From CAVAVT01 sp963592185 (GTDB taxonomy: Bacteria; Bacillota; Negativicutes; Selenomonadales; Selenomonadaceae), in the NCBI GenBank assembly GCA_963592185.1, contig CAVAVT010000037.1:1-14255 (forward strand): a DNA stretch of 14,255 nucleotides, given 5' to 3'. Both the position numbers and the translations under genes were made by a program. A model generated the notes under the pieces. That model saw only the letters and a program-made list of their open reading frames with translations. It searched no databases and was not told the origin of the DNA. The stretch's first letter is position 1. Each line of letters starts with the position of its first letter. Shown here in pieces: positions 12,956 to 14,255 of the stretch.

Positions 12956-13032
12956 TGGTGCGATTGGCGCGATTCGAACGCGCGACCCCCTGCTTAGGAG
13001 GCAGATGCTCTATCCAGCTGAGCTACAACCGC
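12956..13032 (-). tRNA. tRNA-Arg(CCT)
   Basis: 77 nt with an encoded CCA. Acceptor GCGGTTG pairs with CAATCGC, discriminator A, D-arm GCTCAGCTGGATAGAGC, T-arm GCGCGTTCGAATCGCGC. The anticodon loop CTCCTAA gives CCT, reading AGG. It stands alone with its own promoter and terminator. Confidence 0.97.
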
Positions 13033-13044
13033 ACATCGTGTTTA

Positions 13045-13073
13045 ATTATAACAAATAATGATATTATATGCAA
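13045..13073 (-). promoter_or_regulatory. promoter of tRNA-Arg(CCT)
   Basis: Minus-strand TTGCAT (13068-13073), 17-nt spacer, TATAAT (13045-13050). The -35 overlaps the last bases of the hairpin that follows the porin gene. Confidence 0.75.
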
Positions 13074-13101
13074 CCAGAGACCTCCGAGGAGGTCTCTGGT
13101 T
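13072..13101. terminator. perfect 14-bp hairpin after the porin gene
   Basis: AACCAGAGACCTCC and GGAGGTCTCTGGTT pair perfectly with a 2-nt central spacer. It follows the porin stop by about 15 nt. On the porin strand no T-run follows; the T-run (TTTTT) is on the plus-strand side. It probably still ends or protects the porin mRNA. Confidence 0.6.
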
Positions 13102-13115
13102 GGGTTTTTGTAAAA

Positions 13116-14255
13116 TTAGAAGAAGAAGTTGAGCTGGCCAACGATGCGGTTCTGCTTCTTTCCGGTGTTGAAGTTCTTGCCCCAGAAGTAGTCAACATAA
13201 CCAGTAACGTTCTTGGTGAATACATAAGTACCACCAACAGCCCAGCCCTTCTGGCTGTCATACATACCGTCATCATAAGTAACGGAAGGAGATACAGCGT
13301 TTGCCACCTTGCGATATGCAATGAACAGTCCGTAGGTACCACGCTTGGAAACGTCTGCGCCCTTATAGTTGAGCTGAATGCTGTAGGAGTGGTTACCCTT
13401 ATTGTATCCAGCTTCTGTTCCGTTTGAACGTGTCTCACCATTACCAAGCTTGCCAGCGTCAAATCCCATGGAATGAGCGTAGTCAAGAATGAGGCGTACG
13501 TTCTTGTCGAAGCGGTAGCCCATACCTACATTCCATGCACCAAGCTTGGAGAAGGAATCACCATCTGCAGAAAATCTGCTTGCAAAGGTATGGCTCTTCC
13601 AAACACGGGCGCCAACACCAGCATCCAGCTTGCCGTTATTATATACAACTTCACCAGCGAGGTAAGTGAATGTGGAACGGCTGTAGTCAGGACAACCATT
13701 AACCTGGTTGATATCATTAGTGGTATCAAAGATGTTCTCTGCAGCCCAGCTTCCACGGCCAGCGGTGAGCTGTACTTTTACGTTCTTGCCAGCGCCGAAG
13801 GTTACCTCAGCACCAGTGATATTGGCATCTGACTCAAGACCATGGGTAGCGTTGTCGAAGGAGCCGAAACGACCAAGCTTAATGCTGGTGGTGCCATACT
13901 TACCTTCAGCATATGCTCTGTTGATACGGGTGAAGTTTTCCTGACGTCCATTCTGGTTTACACCAACGGAGTTGGACATGCCGGAGTTAGCGGACATGTA
14001 ATGCTCAATACGTGCATGACCAGTCCAGTTGTCGTTAATCTCCATGGAAGTGTTCAAACGGAGAACAATGCGCTGTGCGGTATCAACACGGCCAAGATCG
14101 TCATCTTCTTTAGTACCGAAGTTGTTGTTTACACCCTCGATGTTGCGCTTAGTGAAATCGTATCTTACGAAGCCATCCCACTTAACATTGTCAACCTTGC
14201 TCTCAAGGTTGGATACACGAACGCCGAGGTTCTTGAGCTCATCGGAGAACTCAGC
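13116..14255 (-). CDS. SLH-type outer-membrane porin (OmpM/Mep45-like), C-terminal part
   Basis: Partial: the frame is open to the window edge and the N-terminus lies outside; 379 residues are visible. The first about 22 form a heptad-like coiled coil (DELKNLGVRVSNLESKV). A beta-barrel follows from about KWDGFVRYDF, with alternating hydrophobic/aromatic strands, many Gly/Asn turns and a terminal LNFFF ending in Phe, the signal for BAM-dependent outer-membrane insertion. In Negativicutes such porins carry an N-terminal SLH domain that binds polyamine-modified peptidoglycan and tethers the outer membrane; that domain would lie beyond the edge and is not seen. The gene is probably highly expressed. 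Strand number and substrate cannot be determined. Confidence 0.85.
   Translation of the reverse strand, partial: AEFSDELKNLGVRVSNLESKVDNVKWDGFVRYDFTKRNIEGVNNNFGTKEDDDLGRVDTAQRIVLRLNTSMEINDNWTGHARIEHYMSANSGMSNSVGVNQNGRQENFTRINRAYAEGKYGTTSIKLGRFGSFDNATHGLESDANITGAEVTFGAGKNVKVQLTAGRGSWAAENIFDTTNDINQVNGCPDYSRSTFTYLAGEVVYNNGKLDAGVGARVWKSHTFASRFSADGDSFSKLGAWNVGMGYRFDKNVRLILDYAHSMGFDAGKLGNGETRSNGTEAGYNKGNHSYSIQLNYKGADVSKRGTYGLFIAYRKVANAVSPSVTYDDGMYDSQKGWAVGGTYVFTKNVTGYVDYFWGKNFNTGKKQNRIVGQLNFFF

Noticed and set aside
12956..13032. Mobile element inserted at tRNA-Arg(CCT)
   Set aside because: No integrase or tRNA fragment repeat is visible; promoter, tRNA and terminator form an intact single unit.
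1..14255. CRISPR array, phage or defence system
   Set aside because: No regularly spaced repeats, transposase, phage structural gene or toxin-antitoxin pair was found on either strand.

Overview
The window reads as chromosomal DNA of a diderm Firmicute of the class Negativicutes, probably a Selenomonas-like bacterium. The right edge holds the C-terminal part of an outer-membrane porin: a coiled-coil stalk leading into a beta-barrel that ends in Phe, the OmpM/Mep45 type usually tethered by an SLH domain. The left part keeps a classic Firmicutes gene order. Every gene I can support lies on the minus strand, so transcription runs from right to left. This assignment is by pattern recognition only, without a database search.

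Reading in the direction of transcription, the right end holds the partial porin (13116-14255), a hairpin, tRNA-Arg(CCT) with its own promoter and terminator, and a TauE/SafE-family permease (12053-12814). Next comes a complete branched-chain amino-acid type ABC importer: lipoprotein binding protein livJ, permeases livH and livM, ATPases livG and livF. A CBS-CBS-ACT protein follows as the sixth gene (6566-7210) and ends at a strong terminator. A strong promoter lies before livJ, and an attenuator-like hairpin separates livJ from livH.

The middle holds tRNA-Ser(CGA), then a terminator, then the corrinoid adenosyltransferase cobO (5685-6254), a small lipoprotein with an OB-fold-like domain, and a two-gene operon of a CheY-like receiver and a CheX-like protein with N-terminal helical repeats. 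Both genes of that pair appear to start with TTG.

The left part is tRNA-Ser(GGA) - SRP RNA - dnaX - ybaB/ebfC - recR - bofA. In Bacillus subtilis the same order (tRNA-Ser, scr, dnaX, yaaK, recR, yaaL, bofA) runs into rRNA operon rrnA. Here two promoter-like elements follow bofA at the left edge, so an rRNA operon just outside the window is the natural prediction.

The most interesting signals are three. First, dnaX holds an in-frame A-AAA-AAG heptamer, identical to the E. coli dnaX frameshift site, with a -1 stop two codons later and a perfect 8-bp inverted repeat around it. Second, intrinsic terminators recur immediately upstream of genes that have no room for their own promoter (dnaX, cobO, livH). 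Third, a putative ligand-sensing CBS-ACT protein is built into the liv operon. I found no CRISPR array, insertion sequence, phage gene or defence island.
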